Shown: positions 27,233 to 36,313 of the stretch, one piece after another
Numbering within the stretch: the first letter of the stretch is position 1
Layout: each line of letters begins with the position of its first letter
Origin: a bacterium CG_4_9_14_3_um_filter_65_15
GTDB lineage: Bacteria; Krumholzibacteriota; Krumholzibacteriia; LZORAL124-64-63
NCBI GenBank assembly: GCA_002790835.1
Contig: PFVX01000035.1
Coordinates: 42,376-106,375 of the forward strand
Length of the DNA: 64,000 bases
Reading direction: 5' to 3'
Notes under the pieces: model-generated
The model's input: the letters and a program-made list of their open reading frames with translations, nothing else
Databases searched by the model: none
What the model was told of the DNA's origin: nothing
Program-made: the position numbers and the translations under genes

Positions 27233-27670
27233 TCAACAGCCTCCGGACAATTCCAGGGCCTGGCGGCAGGTCTCCCCCGGACCATAGGTCCAGGCTTGGA
27301 TCCGGTATCCGCGACCACCCGTCAACAGGGTGTACGTCACATCTCCGGGCTTGGGTGTGAAGGTCACGGGTCGGCCGCTCAGGGGGTTCTCCGGCGCTTG
27401 TCCTAGGGGGAGATACGCCAGGAAGTCCCCTACCGATTCGGGGTAAGCTCCCCGATGCTGCCGGGCGAAACTTTCGACCGCCAGCTGCACCGTGGCCGCG
27501 TTTCCCTTGACCGTGGCCATGCGACCCTGAGCCTCCAACCGGTTGAGGAACGGCAGACCCAACAACAAGGTGATTGCCAGCAGAAGCGTGATGACACCGG
27601 TCGCCAGAACGAGTTCGTCCCGATCCGGCTTTCGCACCACAGTTCGCAATCGAGTTATTACCTGCCGCAT
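27233..27670 (-). CDS. Pilin-like protein without a prepilin cleavage motif
   Basis: The 145-residue protein lies between two true pilins and shares their layout: a hydrophobic helix (LVLATGVITLLLAITLLLG) then ATVKGNAATVQLAVESFARQ, matching the KGGAHTLQLAAEDFAV helix of PilA. But the ~20 residues before the helix are polar and lack the GFTLIE motif, so PilD should not cut it. Two Cys near the C-terminus (TCRQALELSGGC) could close a D-loop-like disulfide. ATG 27670 has GAGAGG upstream; a TTG four codons earlier is possible. It may be a membrane-held pilus component. Confidence 0.75.
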   Translation of the reverse strand: MRQVITRLRTVVRKPDRDELVLATGVITLLLAITLLLGLPFLNRLEAQGRMATVKGNAATVQLAVESFARQHRGAYPESVGDFLAYLPLGQAPENPLSGRPVTFTPKPGDVTYTLLTGGRGYRIQAWTYGPGETCRQALELSGGC

Positions 27671-27689
27671 CTTGCCTCTCAAGCAAACA

Positions 27690-27716
27690 GGCGGAGCCGG
27701 CCTGGCCAGCTCCGCC
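27690..27716 (-). terminator. Hairpin after pilA
   Basis: Perfect 8-base arms GGCGGAGC (27690-27697) and GCTCCGCC (27709-27716) with an 11-base loop, itself partly self-complementary, sit 22 bases after the pilA stop. A weak U-run (TGTTTG) follows on the minus strand. It probably limits read-through to the two pilin-like genes. Confidence 0.6.
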
Positions 27717-27737
27717 CGCTGTGACTTGCGACCGGAA

Positions 27738-28160
27738 TTACTGGCCGCTGGTCAGGGTAATGACGTTCGCCGTCTTGCCGAAACCGGTGATCGTGTAACC
27801 CACGTTCACACCGCCCTGGGCGATGGCCACGATGCCGATGTCGCCCTGAGCGGCGGCAGCGCCGGCCCACGTGGGCTCGGTGTAGGTGCCGTCAAAGGCG
27901 TTCTGCAGGTTGTTGCCACCGCCGGGATCCTGCGGCAGCAGGGCACCGACGTCGGCAGCCAGGTCGGAGTAGATGCCGTCGTTGCGGACCGCGAAGTCCT
28001 CGGCAGCCAGCTGCAGCGTGTGAGCGCCGCCCTTGACCTTGGCTTCCTTGGCCCGGTCCTGCATGCTGATGAAGTTGGGAATGGCGATGGCCGCCAGGAT
28101 ACCGATGATCACGACAACGATCATCAGCTCGATCAGAGTAAAGCCCTTACGATTCAACAC
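27738..28160 (-). CDS. pilA: Major type IV pilin PilA
   Basis: The 140-residue prepilin starts with GTG at 28160 (MLNRKGFTLIELM) preceded by GGAGG at seven bases; a longer in-frame start upstream lacks support. PilD would cut before Phe6, giving an N-methylated mature pilin with the hydrophobic helix IVVVIIGILAAIAIPNF. The soluble domain ends GYTITGFGKTANVITLTSGQ and has no Cys. A sigma-54 promoter and a terminator flank the gene, as expected for the highly expressed major subunit. Confidence 0.95.
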   Translation of the reverse strand: MLNRKGFTLIELMIVVVIIGILAAIAIPNFISMQDRAKEAKVKGGAHTLQLAAEDFAVRNDGIYSDLAADVGALLPQDPGGGNNLQNAFDGTYTEPTWAGAAAAQGDIGIVAIAQGGVNVGYTITGFGKTANVITLTSGQ

Positions 28161-28252
28161 TACCTGTCCTCCTTGCAACGGTCCGCGGACCATGAATCCG
28201 GGATGGACTGATCTGTCCCTCCCTGTCCACCTGCCTGTGGCGTGTCCTTGTC

Positions 28253-28268
28253 AGCAATGCCCATGCCA
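28253..28268 (-). promoter_or_regulatory. Sigma-54 (-24/-12) promoter before pilA
   Basis: The minus strand reads TGGCATGGGCATTGCT with GG-N10-GC spacing. Predicted start of transcription is about 83 bases upstream of the pilA GTG. The rest of the 250-bp gap (28161-28410) presumably contains PilR sites; I see no gene in it. Confidence 0.75.
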
Positions 28269-28410
28269 CCCGCAGGCCTTGAAATCGAAATCTGCAACTT
28301 GTTGCCAAATAACGATTTCTCTCAAAACCCGTCTTGCTGATCTCGTCACAACCCTGCGATTGAGGGCATGTCGCCCGGTCACATCTTCCCGGACCGGGCA
28401 AATCGGGAGA

Positions 28411-29904
28411 TCAGGTCTCCACTTCGACCGGCTCGGTGCGGGATTCCCGCATGACCTGGTCGACGGCTTCCAGCAATTCGGTACCCGGAACCGATTCCCG
28501 CTCGTTTTCCTCGGTCGTCGGTTCGATTTCGTCCTCGTCCGCCACCCCGTACTTCTTGAGTTTGCGATAGAGGGTCGAGGCGTTGATGCCCAGGATCTCG
28601 GAGGTCTGTTTCCGTGCCCAGCCGGTGCGTTCGAGCACGGCCAGGATGTGGGCCCGTTCCAGTTCCTCCAGCGTCGACATGGCGCCGACCTTGATGTTCG
28701 AAGCGGACTGCTCCGACGGTCCCAGGGCCCGGATGTGCTCGGGCAGATCCTGCACGGTGATCTTGTCGGTCTCACGGATGATCACGGCCCGCTCGATGAC
28801 GTTCTCGAGTTCCCGCACGTTCCCGGGCCATTCGTAGGCCGCCAGGATCTCCAGGGCGGAATCGTCCAGGAAGTTGCCGACTCCCCCGGTATAGGCTTCG
28901 CCCAGGCTGCCCTTGAGGAAGTGATCCACCAGCAGGGGAATGTCGTCGGAGCGGTCGCGCAGGGAAGGCAGGCTCAGGGGGATGACGTTGAGCCGGTAGT
29001 AGAGGTCGGTCCGGAAATTCCCCTGGGCGACTTCGTCCTCCAGGTCGCGGTTCGTGGCCGCGATGACCCGCACGTCCACCTTCACGGGGCTGCTGCTGCC
29101 CACCGGGTAGATCTCCCGCTCCTGCAGCATGCGCAGGAGCTTGACCTGGATGGACATGGGCGTTTCCCCGATCTCATCCAGGAAAATGGTGCCGCCCTCG
29201 GCCTGCCGGCAGAAACCGTCGTGGTCGCGATCGGCGCCGGTGAACGACCCCTTGACGTGACCGAACAACTGGCTCTCCAGCAGGGTCTCGGGAATGGCTC
29301 CGCAGTTGATGGCCACGAAGGGCCCGGAACTGCGGTCGCTGCGCTGGTGAATGGACTGGGCGATGAGTTCCTTGCCCGTCCCGCTTTCGCCGTTGATCAG
29401 CACGGTGGCCTTGGTGGAGGCGATCTTGTCCACCATCTTGAAAACCGAACGCATGCTGGGGCTCTTGCCGATGATCTGCCGGCGGATCTTGCGCGTGGTC
29501 AGTTGACGCTTGAGCTCCTGGTTCTCGCTGCGCGCGTGGCGCAGCTCCAGGGCGTTGCGCACCACCATCTTGATGTCGTCGTTCTTGCAGTGTTTCTGCA
29601 GATACGAGAACGCGCCCAGATTCACCGCGTCGATGGCCGACTGCTCGCTGGCATAGGCGGTCATAATGATGACGGGGCATTTGTCGCGGGAGGCCTTGAT
29701 GCGCTTGAGCAGCTCGATGCCGTTCATCTTGGGCATCTGGATATCGGTCATGACCAGGTCGTAGGTATCCTCGTTGAACAGCTCCATGGCCTGGTCGCCG
29801 CTCCCGGCCGTGCGAACGTCGTAACCCTCCTTCTGCAGAAGAATGGAGAGGTACTGGCACATGGACTCTTCATCATCGACGACCAAAATCCTGTCCTGGG
29901 CCAT
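28411..29904 (-). CDS. pilR: Sigma-54 response regulator PilR
   Basis: The 497-residue NtrC-family activator has a receiver domain with phospho-acceptor Asp54 (VMTDIQMP), an AAA+ domain with Walker A GESGTGKE (~171), the sigma-54 contact loop GSFTGA and Walker [12 protein letters not shown], and a Fis-type helix-turn-helix ending [14 protein letters not shown]. About 45 acidic residues follow the HTH. In the receiver, the usually conserved Lys-Pro pair reads Lys-His (YLQKHCKND). It should activate the three sigma-54 promoters here. Confidence 0.94.
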   Translation of the reverse strand: MAQDRILVVDDEESMCQYLSILLQKEGYDVRTAGSGDQAMELFNEDTYDLVMTDIQMPKMNGIELLKRIKASRDKCPVIIMTAYASEQSAIDAVNLGAFSYLQKHCKNDDIKMVVRNALELRHARSENQELKRQLTTRKIRRQIIGKSPSMRSVFKMVDKIASTKATVLINGESGTGKELIAQSIHQRSDRSSGPFVAINCGAIPETLLESQLFGHVKGSFTGADRDHDGFCRQAEGGTIFLDEIGETPMSIQVKLLRMLQEREIYPVGSSSPVKVDVRVIAATNRDLEDEVAQGNFRTDLYYRLNVIPLSLPSLRDRSDDIPLLVDHFLKGSLGEAYTGGVGNFLDDSALEILAAYEWPGNVRELENVIERAVIIRETDKITVQDLPEHIRALGPSEQSASNIKVGAMSTLEELERAHILAVLERTGWARKQTSEILGINASTLYRKLKKYGVADEDEIEPTTEENERESVPGTELLEAVDQVMRESRTEPVEVET

Positions 29905-30011
29905 GAAGCGCTCCTTGACGCGAGGTAAAGCATGGTTGTGACAGGTGATCTATCGGCGCAGGAGGAGGGTTCTTTACCGCTGATTTGGCCCGCGATGGTG
30001 ATTTTTCGCGG

Positions 30012-31724
30012 CTAGACGCACAGGTCTGCGGGCTCGACGGTCTGGTCGTCCGCGGTGGAGGTTGCCGGCCAGTCGATCTTGAAGCAGGCGCCGCCGCCGG
30101 GGCGGTTCTCGGCGCGAACCTGGCCGTCGTGGGCGGCCGCGATGCGGGCCACCATCGCCAGCCCCAATCCGGTACCCTTTTCCTTGGTGGTCTTGAAGGG
30201 CGTGTAGAGATCCTCGGCCATATCGGCGTCAATGCCCGGCCCGGTGTCGCTGATCTCCAGCAGGTAGGAATCAGACCCCTTGGCCAGGGTCAGTTCGATC
30301 TTGCCCGCGTATTCCATGGCCTCGCAGGCGTTGATCACCAGGTTCAGCACCAGCTGGGTCAGCTGGGACGGGTCGGCCCGAACCTCCAGGTCGGCCGGTT
30401 CGCAGCGAAAATCCACCTCGACTTTTCCGCCGTTGGCGACCACGTGCTGGATGGCCTGCAGTTCCACCTCACCCAGAAATTCCTCCGCGGAAAAGCGCCG
30501 CAGCGACGTGGGGCGCATCCGCGAGTAGGCCAGGAAATCGTTGATGATGGTGTTGACCCTGCCGCTTTCCTTCAGCACGAGCGAGAGCAACTGATCGAGG
30601 TTTCCCTCCAGGTCCAGTTCGCCCGCCAGCAGTTCCACGCTCCCGCGGATGCTGGCCAGGGGATTGCGGATCTCGTGGGCAATGCTGGCGGCCATTTCGC
30701 CGACCGCAGCCATGCGGTCGGCCTCGCGGATCCGGGCCGTCATGGCCTTTTCCCGGGTCAGGTCCGTGAAGATCACGATCGCACCGTCCCGGACACCATG
30801 GTCGTTGCGCAGGGGGTTTGCGTTCAGGCCCAGGGGTTTTTCGACCCCCGCGCATTGGATGATGAGCTCACCCCGGGCCAGGGGCTGCCCGCCCTTGGCC
30901 ACGGCGAGCACGCGGGCGGCGAACTCCTCCATCCCCCCGCGGGCGATCCCCTCCAGCGAACGACCCAGGACCCTCCGGGCATCCAGCCCGAGGATGGTTT
31001 CGGCCGCGGGGTTCAGGCGGGTGATGCACCCGGCGGAGTCCACGGTGAGCAGACCGCTGCGGATGTTCTCCAGGATGTTGTTCACCTCGCAACGGGATCG
31101 GGCCAGGGCGTCGACTCCCAGGCGCGTGCGCCCTCGCTGCCGCAGGAGCCGACCGGCCAGGGATCCGCTGACCAGCCCCACGATGACGAACAGGGACATG
31201 TGCAGGGCCGTGACCATGACCGGCCAGCCCTGGAGATACTCGAGGGATCCGCTCTGTCCGGCCAGCAGCCAACCCAGAGCGAGGCCGAAGTGCCCGCCGC
31301 CGGTGAAAATTGCCGCGAGCCCGGCCAACGCCATGGAAGCCCGCGGGCCGTGGTAATAGGCTCCCAGCAGGATCGGCACGCAAAAAGCGAGGGGCAGGAT
31401 CGAGAACGGGCCGCCGGTGAAATTCACCAGCAGCCCGATGACGAGGACGTCGACGGCCAGTTGCATGATCAGCAGCAGCCGGCGGTTCAAGGGCACCAGT
31501 GCCCCCGCCCAACACGCGGCCAGCGATGTGGCGCCGAGCCCCAGGGCCGACACGGCGCCGGGAACGACCACCCGCAGCGGGTCGGTGAACACCATCCCCG
31601 TGGTGACCAGGGCCAGCACTCCCGTCAACGCCATCCGCTGGCGCAGGAGGGCAAGGTTGGGGTCACCGGTTGCGAAGTCGGTTTCCGGTTCGGACCTGAC
31701 TTCCGCTTCCGGCGACAAGGTCAT
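30012..31724 (-). CDS. pilS: Sensor histidine kinase PilS
   Basis: The 570-residue kinase has about six transmembrane helices in residues ~25-200, a PAS domain (ILENIRSGLLTVDSAGCITR onward), a HisKA domain with the phospho-acceptor His in ASIAHEIRNPLASI (~349) and an HATPase domain with NLVINACEAM, DTGPGI and GTGLGLAM. PilS senses pilin state in the membrane in known systems and phosphorylates PilR. Its start overlaps the pilC stop by 4 bp. Confidence 0.93.
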   Translation of the reverse strand: MTLSPEAEVRSEPETDFATGDPNLALLRQRMALTGVLALVTTGMVFTDPLRVVVPGAVSALGLGATSLAACWAGALVPLNRRLLLIMQLAVDVLVIGLLVNFTGGPFSILPLAFCVPILLGAYYHGPRASMALAGLAAIFTGGGHFGLALGWLLAGQSGSLEYLQGWPVMVTALHMSLFVIVGLVSGSLAGRLLRQRGRTRLGVDALARSRCEVNNILENIRSGLLTVDSAGCITRLNPAAETILGLDARRVLGRSLEGIARGGMEEFAARVLAVAKGGQPLARGELIIQCAGVEKPLGLNANPLRNDHGVRDGAIVIFTDLTREKAMTARIREADRMAAVGEMAASIAHEIRNPLASIRGSVELLAGELDLEGNLDQLLSLVLKESGRVNTIINDFLAYSRMRPTSLRRFSAEEFLGEVELQAIQHVVANGGKVEVDFRCEPADLEVRADPSQLTQLVLNLVINACEAMEYAGKIELTLAKGSDSYLLEISDTGPGIDADMAEDLYTPFKTTKEKGTGLGLAMVARIAAAHDGQVRAENRPGGGACFKIDWPATSTADDQTVEPADLCV

Positions 31725-32935
31725 CCCCCGACCACGCTGGACATCTTGAACATGGGCAGGTACATGGCCACGAGCATCCCGCCGACCATGGTGCCCATCA
31801 CCACGATCATGATGGGTTCGATGGCTGCGGTCAAAGCCTCCACGGCGGAATCCACCTCGTCGTCATAGAAGTCTGCGATCTTGGACAACATCTCGTCCAG
31901 CGCGCCGGTCTGCTCGCCGATGCTGATCATCTGGACCACCATGGGCGGAAACACTCCGCTCTCCTTCAGGGGCAGGGCGATGGTGTCACCCTGGCTGATG
32001 CTGACGGCGGTATCCTGGATGGCCTTCTGGATCACGGCGTTGCCGGCCGTCTTGGCGGTGATTTCCAGCCCCTGGAGGATGGGCACACCCGACCCGATCA
32101 GGGTTCCCAGGGTCCGGGTGAACCGGGCCACCGCGGACTTGCGCAGAACCGTGCCGAGAATCGGAATGCGCAGGGCCAACCGGTCGGTAACCATCTTGCC
32201 ATTCACCGTGGCACGGTAGCGCTTGAAGATGAAGGTCAGGATCGCCGCGCCGCCGCCCAGGGCCCACCAATAGGCCTTCAGGAAATCGGACAGGTTCATG
32301 ACGATGCGGGTCGGAGCCGGAAGTACGCCGCCGAAGTCCGAGAACATCTTGGCGAACACCGGGATGACGAACATGAGCATGAAGATGCAGGCACCGCCGG
32401 CCACCGTCAGCACGATGGTGGGGTAGGTCATGGCCCCCTTGACCTTGCGCTGCAGGGCGTCCGCCTTTTCCAGGAACACGGCCAGGCGGCCCAGGATCAC
32501 GTCCAGGATACCACCGGCCTCGCCGGCGGCGATCATGTTCACGAAGAGGTCCGAGAAGATCTTGGGATGCTTCTCCAGGGCCTCGGCAAGGGTCGAACCG
32601 CCTTCGACGTCGCTTGTCACCGTCTGGACCACCTTCTTGAAGTGCGGCTTGTCCAGCTGCCGCCCCAGCACATCCAGGCACTGGACAAGCGGAAGACCGG
32701 CGTTGACCATGGTCGCGAACTGCCGCGTGAAGACCGAGAGGTCCTTCACCCCCACGCCCTGCTTCTTGAGGAAACCGATTTCGATCTCCCGGGGCTTCTT
32801 CTTGATGGAGGTGATCACGATGCGGCGCTTGCGCAGGTATTCCCCCACGTCCCGCCGGTCATCGCATGCGTATTCGCCGGAAAGGGTCTCGCCCTTGCTG
32901 GTCCGGCCTTTCCAGAGGTAAGTCGTTGCGCTCAC
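31721..32935 (-). CDS. pilC: Type IV pilus platform protein PilC
   Basis: This 404-residue inner-membrane protein has two GspF-type domains (VFTRQFATMVNAGLPLVQCL and VARFTRTLGTLIGSGVPILQ), each followed by helical segments, and three transmembrane regions including the C-terminal IMIVVMGTMVGGMLVAMYLP. It couples the PilB/PilT motors to pilin polymerisation. It lies 22 bp after pilT. Confidence 0.95.
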   Translation of the reverse strand: MSATTYLWKGRTSKGETLSGEYACDDRRDVGEYLRKRRIVITSIKKKPREIEIGFLKKQGVGVKDLSVFTRQFATMVNAGLPLVQCLDVLGRQLDKPHFKKVVQTVTSDVEGGSTLAEALEKHPKIFSDLFVNMIAAGEAGGILDVILGRLAVFLEKADALQRKVKGAMTYPTIVLTVAGGACIFMLMFVIPVFAKMFSDFGGVLPAPTRIVMNLSDFLKAYWWALGGGAAILTFIFKRYRATVNGKMVTDRLALRIPILGTVLRKSAVARFTRTLGTLIGSGVPILQGLEITAKTAGNAVIQKAIQDTAVSISQGDTIALPLKESGVFPPMVVQMISIGEQTGALDEMLSKIADFYDDEVDSAVEALTAAIEPIMIVVMGTMVGGMLVAMYLPMFKMSSVVGG

Positions 32936-32957
32936 GGGATTCCTCCGCTGCTTCGGG

Positions 32958-34028
32958 TTACACCCCGGCCGGCTGGCCGAGCATCTGTTCGAGTTCCTGA
33001 ACGTCCGAACTACGGGATAACGCCGTCTCCAGGGATACCCACTTGTTCACCACGGCCTGATAGAGGGACTGGTTCATGGTCTGCATGCCGTGCTTCTGGC
33101 CGGCCTGCATGTGTCCGTAGATCTGGTGCGTCTTGTTGTCCCGGATCATGGCCTTGATGGCCGGCGTGCACACCATGACCTCCAGGGTCATGGCTCGACC
33201 GCCTCCGCGCGCCTTGGGCAGAAGCTGCTGCGTGATGACGCCGTTCAGGCAGAACGAAAGCTGGGACCGGACCTGGCTTTGCTGCGCGGACGGGAAGACG
33301 TCGATGATCCGGTTGATGGATTCGAAGGTGCTGTTGGTGTGCAGGGTCGCCAGGGCCAGGTGGCCGGTCTCGGCGATGGTCAGGGCCGAGGCGATGGTCT
33401 CACGGTCACGCATCTCGCCGATGAGAATGACGTCGGGGTCCTGACGCAACACGTACTTCAGCGCTTCGGGAAAGCTGTGCGTGTCGCTGTTGACCTCGCG
33501 CTGGTTGATGATGCAGCCCTTGTGCTGGTGCACGAATTCGATGGGATCCTCGATGGTGATGATGTGTCCCTTGCGCGTGGTGTTGATGGTGTCGACCATG
33601 GTGGCCAGCGTCGTGGACTTGCCGCTACCGGTCGGGCCCGTCACCAGGACAAGACCGTGCATCTTCTGGATCAGCATGCGGCACACCGGGGGCAGACCCA
33701 GCTCTTCGAAGGTGTGGATCTTGTAGGGGATCTGGCGGATGGCCATGGAGACGACACCCCGCTGCAGGAACACGTTGGCCCGGAAACGGCTGACCCCCTG
33801 GACCCCGAAGGACAGGTCGAGTTCCTTGGCCGTCTCGAAGCGTTTCTTCTGCTCCTCGTTGAGGATGCTGTAGGCCAGACGCATGGTCTCGTCCCCCGTC
33901 AGCATCGGCAGGTCGGTCGAAACGATGTTCCCGTCGATCCGGTACTGCGGCGGAAGACCCGCGGCGATGTGCAGATCACTGGCGCCCCGGCTGACCATAT
34001 CCTCGAGCAATTCCCTCATTCCGGCCAC
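32958..34028 (-). CDS. pilT: Type IV pilus retraction ATPase PilT
   Basis: The 356-residue hexameric ATPase powers pilus retraction and twitching. It shows ASDLHIAAGLPPQYRIDG at the start, Walker A GPTGSGKST (~136), the Asp box (ITIEDPIEFVH), Walker B-type VILIGEMRDRET and the His box LALATLHTNS. It follows pilB after 17 bp. Confidence 0.96.
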   Translation of the reverse strand: MAGMRELLEDMVSRGASDLHIAAGLPPQYRIDGNIVSTDLPMLTGDETMRLAYSILNEEQKKRFETAKELDLSFGVQGVSRFRANVFLQRGVVSMAIRQIPYKIHTFEELGLPPVCRMLIQKMHGLVLVTGPTGSGKSTTLATMVDTINTTRKGHIITIEDPIEFVHQHKGCIINQREVNSDTHSFPEALKYVLRQDPDVILIGEMRDRETIASALTIAETGHLALATLHTNSTFESINRIIDVFPSAQQSQVRSQLSFCLNGVITQQLLPKARGGGRAMTLEVMVCTPAIKAMIRDNKTHQIYGHMQAGQKHGMQTMNQSLYQAVVNKWVSLETALSRSSDVQELEQMLGQPAGV

Positions 34029-34046
34029 TTTGTGCCCCCTCTGTTT

Positions 34047-35729
34047 CTAGTCTGCGACCGCGGTTTCCCGCAGCACTTCTTCAATCGTGGTGATGCCTTT
34101 GCGGATCTTGACCAGGCCGTCGTCGCGCAGGGTCAGCATGCCCTGCTGCACGGCCAGGTTCCGGATCTCGCTCGTCGATGCCCGGTCCAGGATCATATCC
34201 CGCAGGCCGGATGTGATCGGCATGACTTCGTACAGTCCCTGGCGACCGGAGTAGCCCGTCCCGCCGCACTTGTTGCAGCCCTTGCCCGCGAAGACCGGGG
34301 TCCCCGGTTCGAGCCCGATGTCCCGCAAAGCCTCGGGAGGAAGCTGGACTTCCTCCTTGCATCCCGAACAGATCCGACGCACCAGGCGCTGGGCCATGAT
34401 CAGGAGGGTGGACGATGCCACCAGGAAGGGCTCGATGCCCATGTCCATCATCCGGTTGATGGTGCTGGGCGCGTCGTTGGTGTGCAGGGTCGACAGGACC
34501 AGATGACCGGTCAGGGCGGCCTTGGTGGCGATGCCGCCGGTCTCCAGGTCCCGGATCTCACCCACCATGACGATGTTCGGATCCTGCCGCAGGAACGCCT
34601 TCAAGGCGGCGGCGAAGGTCAGCCCGACCTCCTCGCGCACCTGGACCTGGTTGATGCCGTCGATGTTGTACTCGACCGGATCCTCCGCCGTCATGATGTT
34701 CAGGTCCGGGTTGTTCAGCTTCGACAGACACGAATACAGGGTCGTCGTCTTACCCGATCCCGTGGGTCCGGTAACCAGGACCATGCCAAACGGCTGGGCG
34801 ATGGCGTGATAGATGTCCTTGATGGCCTTCTCTTCCATGTTGAAGTCGGCCAAGTCGAGGTTGAGGTTTCCCTTGTCGAGAATACGCATCACGACTTTTT
34901 CCCCGTAGATACAGGGCAAGGTGGAAACGCGGAGGTCGATCTTCTTGGCGCCGATCTTCAATTTGATGCGCCCGTCCTGGGGGATCCGGCGTTCTGCAAT
35001 GTCCAGTTCGGACATGATCTTGAGCCGGCTGATGATGGCGTTCTTGAGTTTGATGGGAGGTTCCATGACCTCCTGCAGGATGCCGTCCACCCGGTAGCGG
35101 ACGCGCATGTTGCGCTCGTAGGGCTCGATGTGGATATCGCTGGCCCCCATCTTCACCGCTTCGGCCAGCAGGGTGTTGACCAGCTTGACCACCGGGGCGT
35201 TCTGGCCCTCCTGCCCGGTGATGTCGTCGTCTTCCTCGTCCTCGACGACCTCGATATCCGCCTCGATGCCCTCCATGATTTCGGAAAGGGAATCGGCGGT
35301 CGCATAGTACTTGTCGATGGCCTTCTTGATGGCCAGCTCGCCCACCACCGCAGCCTGCACGTCCAGACCGGTGATGAACTTGATATCGTCGATCGCGAAA
35401 ATGTTGCTCGGGTTGGCCATGGCCACGGTCAGGATCCGGCCCCGCCGGGTAACCGGAAGCACCTGGAACTTGCGGGCCACGTCGCCGGGCACGAGATCGA
35501 TGCACTCCAATTCCACCTGGTTCGTATCGAGATCCAGGACCGGAAGGTTGTACACTTCTCCCATGCAGTTGGTCAGGGCATTCTCGTCCACCAGGCCCGC
35601 CCTGATCAGGGCTTGCCCCAGCGAACCACCCTGTTTTTTCTGGATCTCCTGGGCCTTCTGCAGGCCCTCCTCATTGAGGAGACCGCTGGACAGGAGTTTC
35701 GCGGCAACCTTGTTCTTGGTCGTTATCAT
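34047..35729 (-). CDS. pilB: Type IV pilus extension ATPase PilB
   Basis: This 560-residue ATPase drives pilus assembly. It has an N-terminal MshEN-like domain, which in relatives binds cyclic di-GMP, an acidic linker (EVVEDEEDDDITG), ASDIHIEPYE, Walker A GPTGSGKTT, Walker B VMVGEIRDLET and the zinc tetracysteine CSGC...CNKCGG. It is the first gene of the pilB-T-C-S-R run; its 168-bp upstream region has two small inverted repeats but no clear sigma-54 site. Confidence 0.96.
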   Translation of the reverse strand: MITTKNKVAAKLLSSGLLNEEGLQKAQEIQKKQGGSLGQALIRAGLVDENALTNCMGEVYNLPVLDLDTNQVELECIDLVPGDVARKFQVLPVTRRGRILTVAMANPSNIFAIDDIKFITGLDVQAAVVGELAIKKAIDKYYATADSLSEIMEGIEADIEVVEDEEDDDITGQEGQNAPVVKLVNTLLAEAVKMGASDIHIEPYERNMRVRYRVDGILQEVMEPPIKLKNAIISRLKIMSELDIAERRIPQDGRIKLKIGAKKIDLRVSTLPCIYGEKVVMRILDKGNLNLDLADFNMEEKAIKDIYHAIAQPFGMVLVTGPTGSGKTTTLYSCLSKLNNPDLNIMTAEDPVEYNIDGINQVQVREEVGLTFAAALKAFLRQDPNIVMVGEIRDLETGGIATKAALTGHLVLSTLHTNDAPSTINRMMDMGIEPFLVASSTLLIMAQRLVRRICSGCKEEVQLPPEALRDIGLEPGTPVFAGKGCNKCGGTGYSGRQGLYEVMPITSGLRDMILDRASTSEIRNLAVQQGMLTLRDDGLVKIRKGITTIEEVLRETAVAD

Positions 35730-35897
35730 CGGTCACCCGCCAAGTCTTGCGCATACACCAAGCTGACATCCTCTTCCGCGGAGAAACCACATCGGAAGCC
35801 CGGCGGTTCACACCGCCCGAAACCTTCACTCCCTGGAGTGATCGGACGTAAATGCACGGACTTTAACCGGAAAATGGGAGGAGTCGGCGGCCGATGT

Positions 35898-36311
35898 TCA
35901 AGAATCGGCTTTGTGAGGGATCCTGTAGGATAAAAGGGTATCCAGACGGGCAGCCAGCCGGGGGCCGATGCCCTTGACGGAGGTCAATTCCGCGGCATTG
36001 TGAAAAATCGACCCTTCCCGGCGGGCGGAAACGATGCGCCCGGCCAGGACCGGACCCACTCGCGGCAGGAGGATCAAGCTCTCGGCAGGGGCCGTGTTGA
36101 TGGACAGCGGCACGGACAAACGGGGCGGTGGCTCCGCCTGGAGGGAGTCAGCAAGTTCCGTTTCCCAGGGCAGGGTTTCCAGCGCCTCGCGCCACTGTCC
36201 GTCGGTATCGAGCAGCCAGCGGTCGCGGACAACGTGGCCCAGAGCCAGGAACAGGAACACCAGCGCCAGACCCGCCGCCGGACGCCAGGGCAGAACCGCC
36301 GCCGGACGCAT
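35898..36311 (-). CDS. ComEA-like helix-hairpin-helix protein
   Basis: The 137-residue protein has one N-terminal transmembrane segment (AAGLALVFLFLALGHV) and a C-terminal pair of helix-hairpin-helix motifs: INTAPAESLILLPRVGPVLAGRI and LTSVKGIGPRLAARLD. This is the ComEA layout for binding incoming double-stranded DNA in the periplasm during competence. ATG 36311 lies 2 bp after the barrel gene stop. Together with PilQ/PilT and DprA it points to natural transformation. Confidence 0.8.
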   Translation of the reverse strand: MRPAAVLPWRPAAGLALVFLFLALGHVVRDRWLLDTDGQWREALETLPWETELADSLQAEPPPRLSVPLSINTAPAESLILLPRVGPVLAGRIVSARREGSIFHNAAELTSVKGIGPRLAARLDTLLSYRIPHKADS

Positions 36312-36313
36312 CT

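Noticed and set aside
27193..27233. Possible sigma-54 element before the second pilin (TTGAGCGCACGTTGC)
   Set aside because: The first G of the essential -24 GG is T, so the match is too weak.
35802..35840. Two small inverted repeats upstream of pilB as terminator or operator
   Set aside because: Arms of six bases with no U-tract; chance occurrence is likely in GC-rich DNA. A GG...GC pair nearby has 11 rather than 10 bases between, so it was not called sigma-54.
33090..35933. 947-codon plus-strand frame opposite pilT and pilB
   Set aside because: Antisense to two well-defined ATPases; composition is Asp/Gly/His-rich as expected of a shadow frame.
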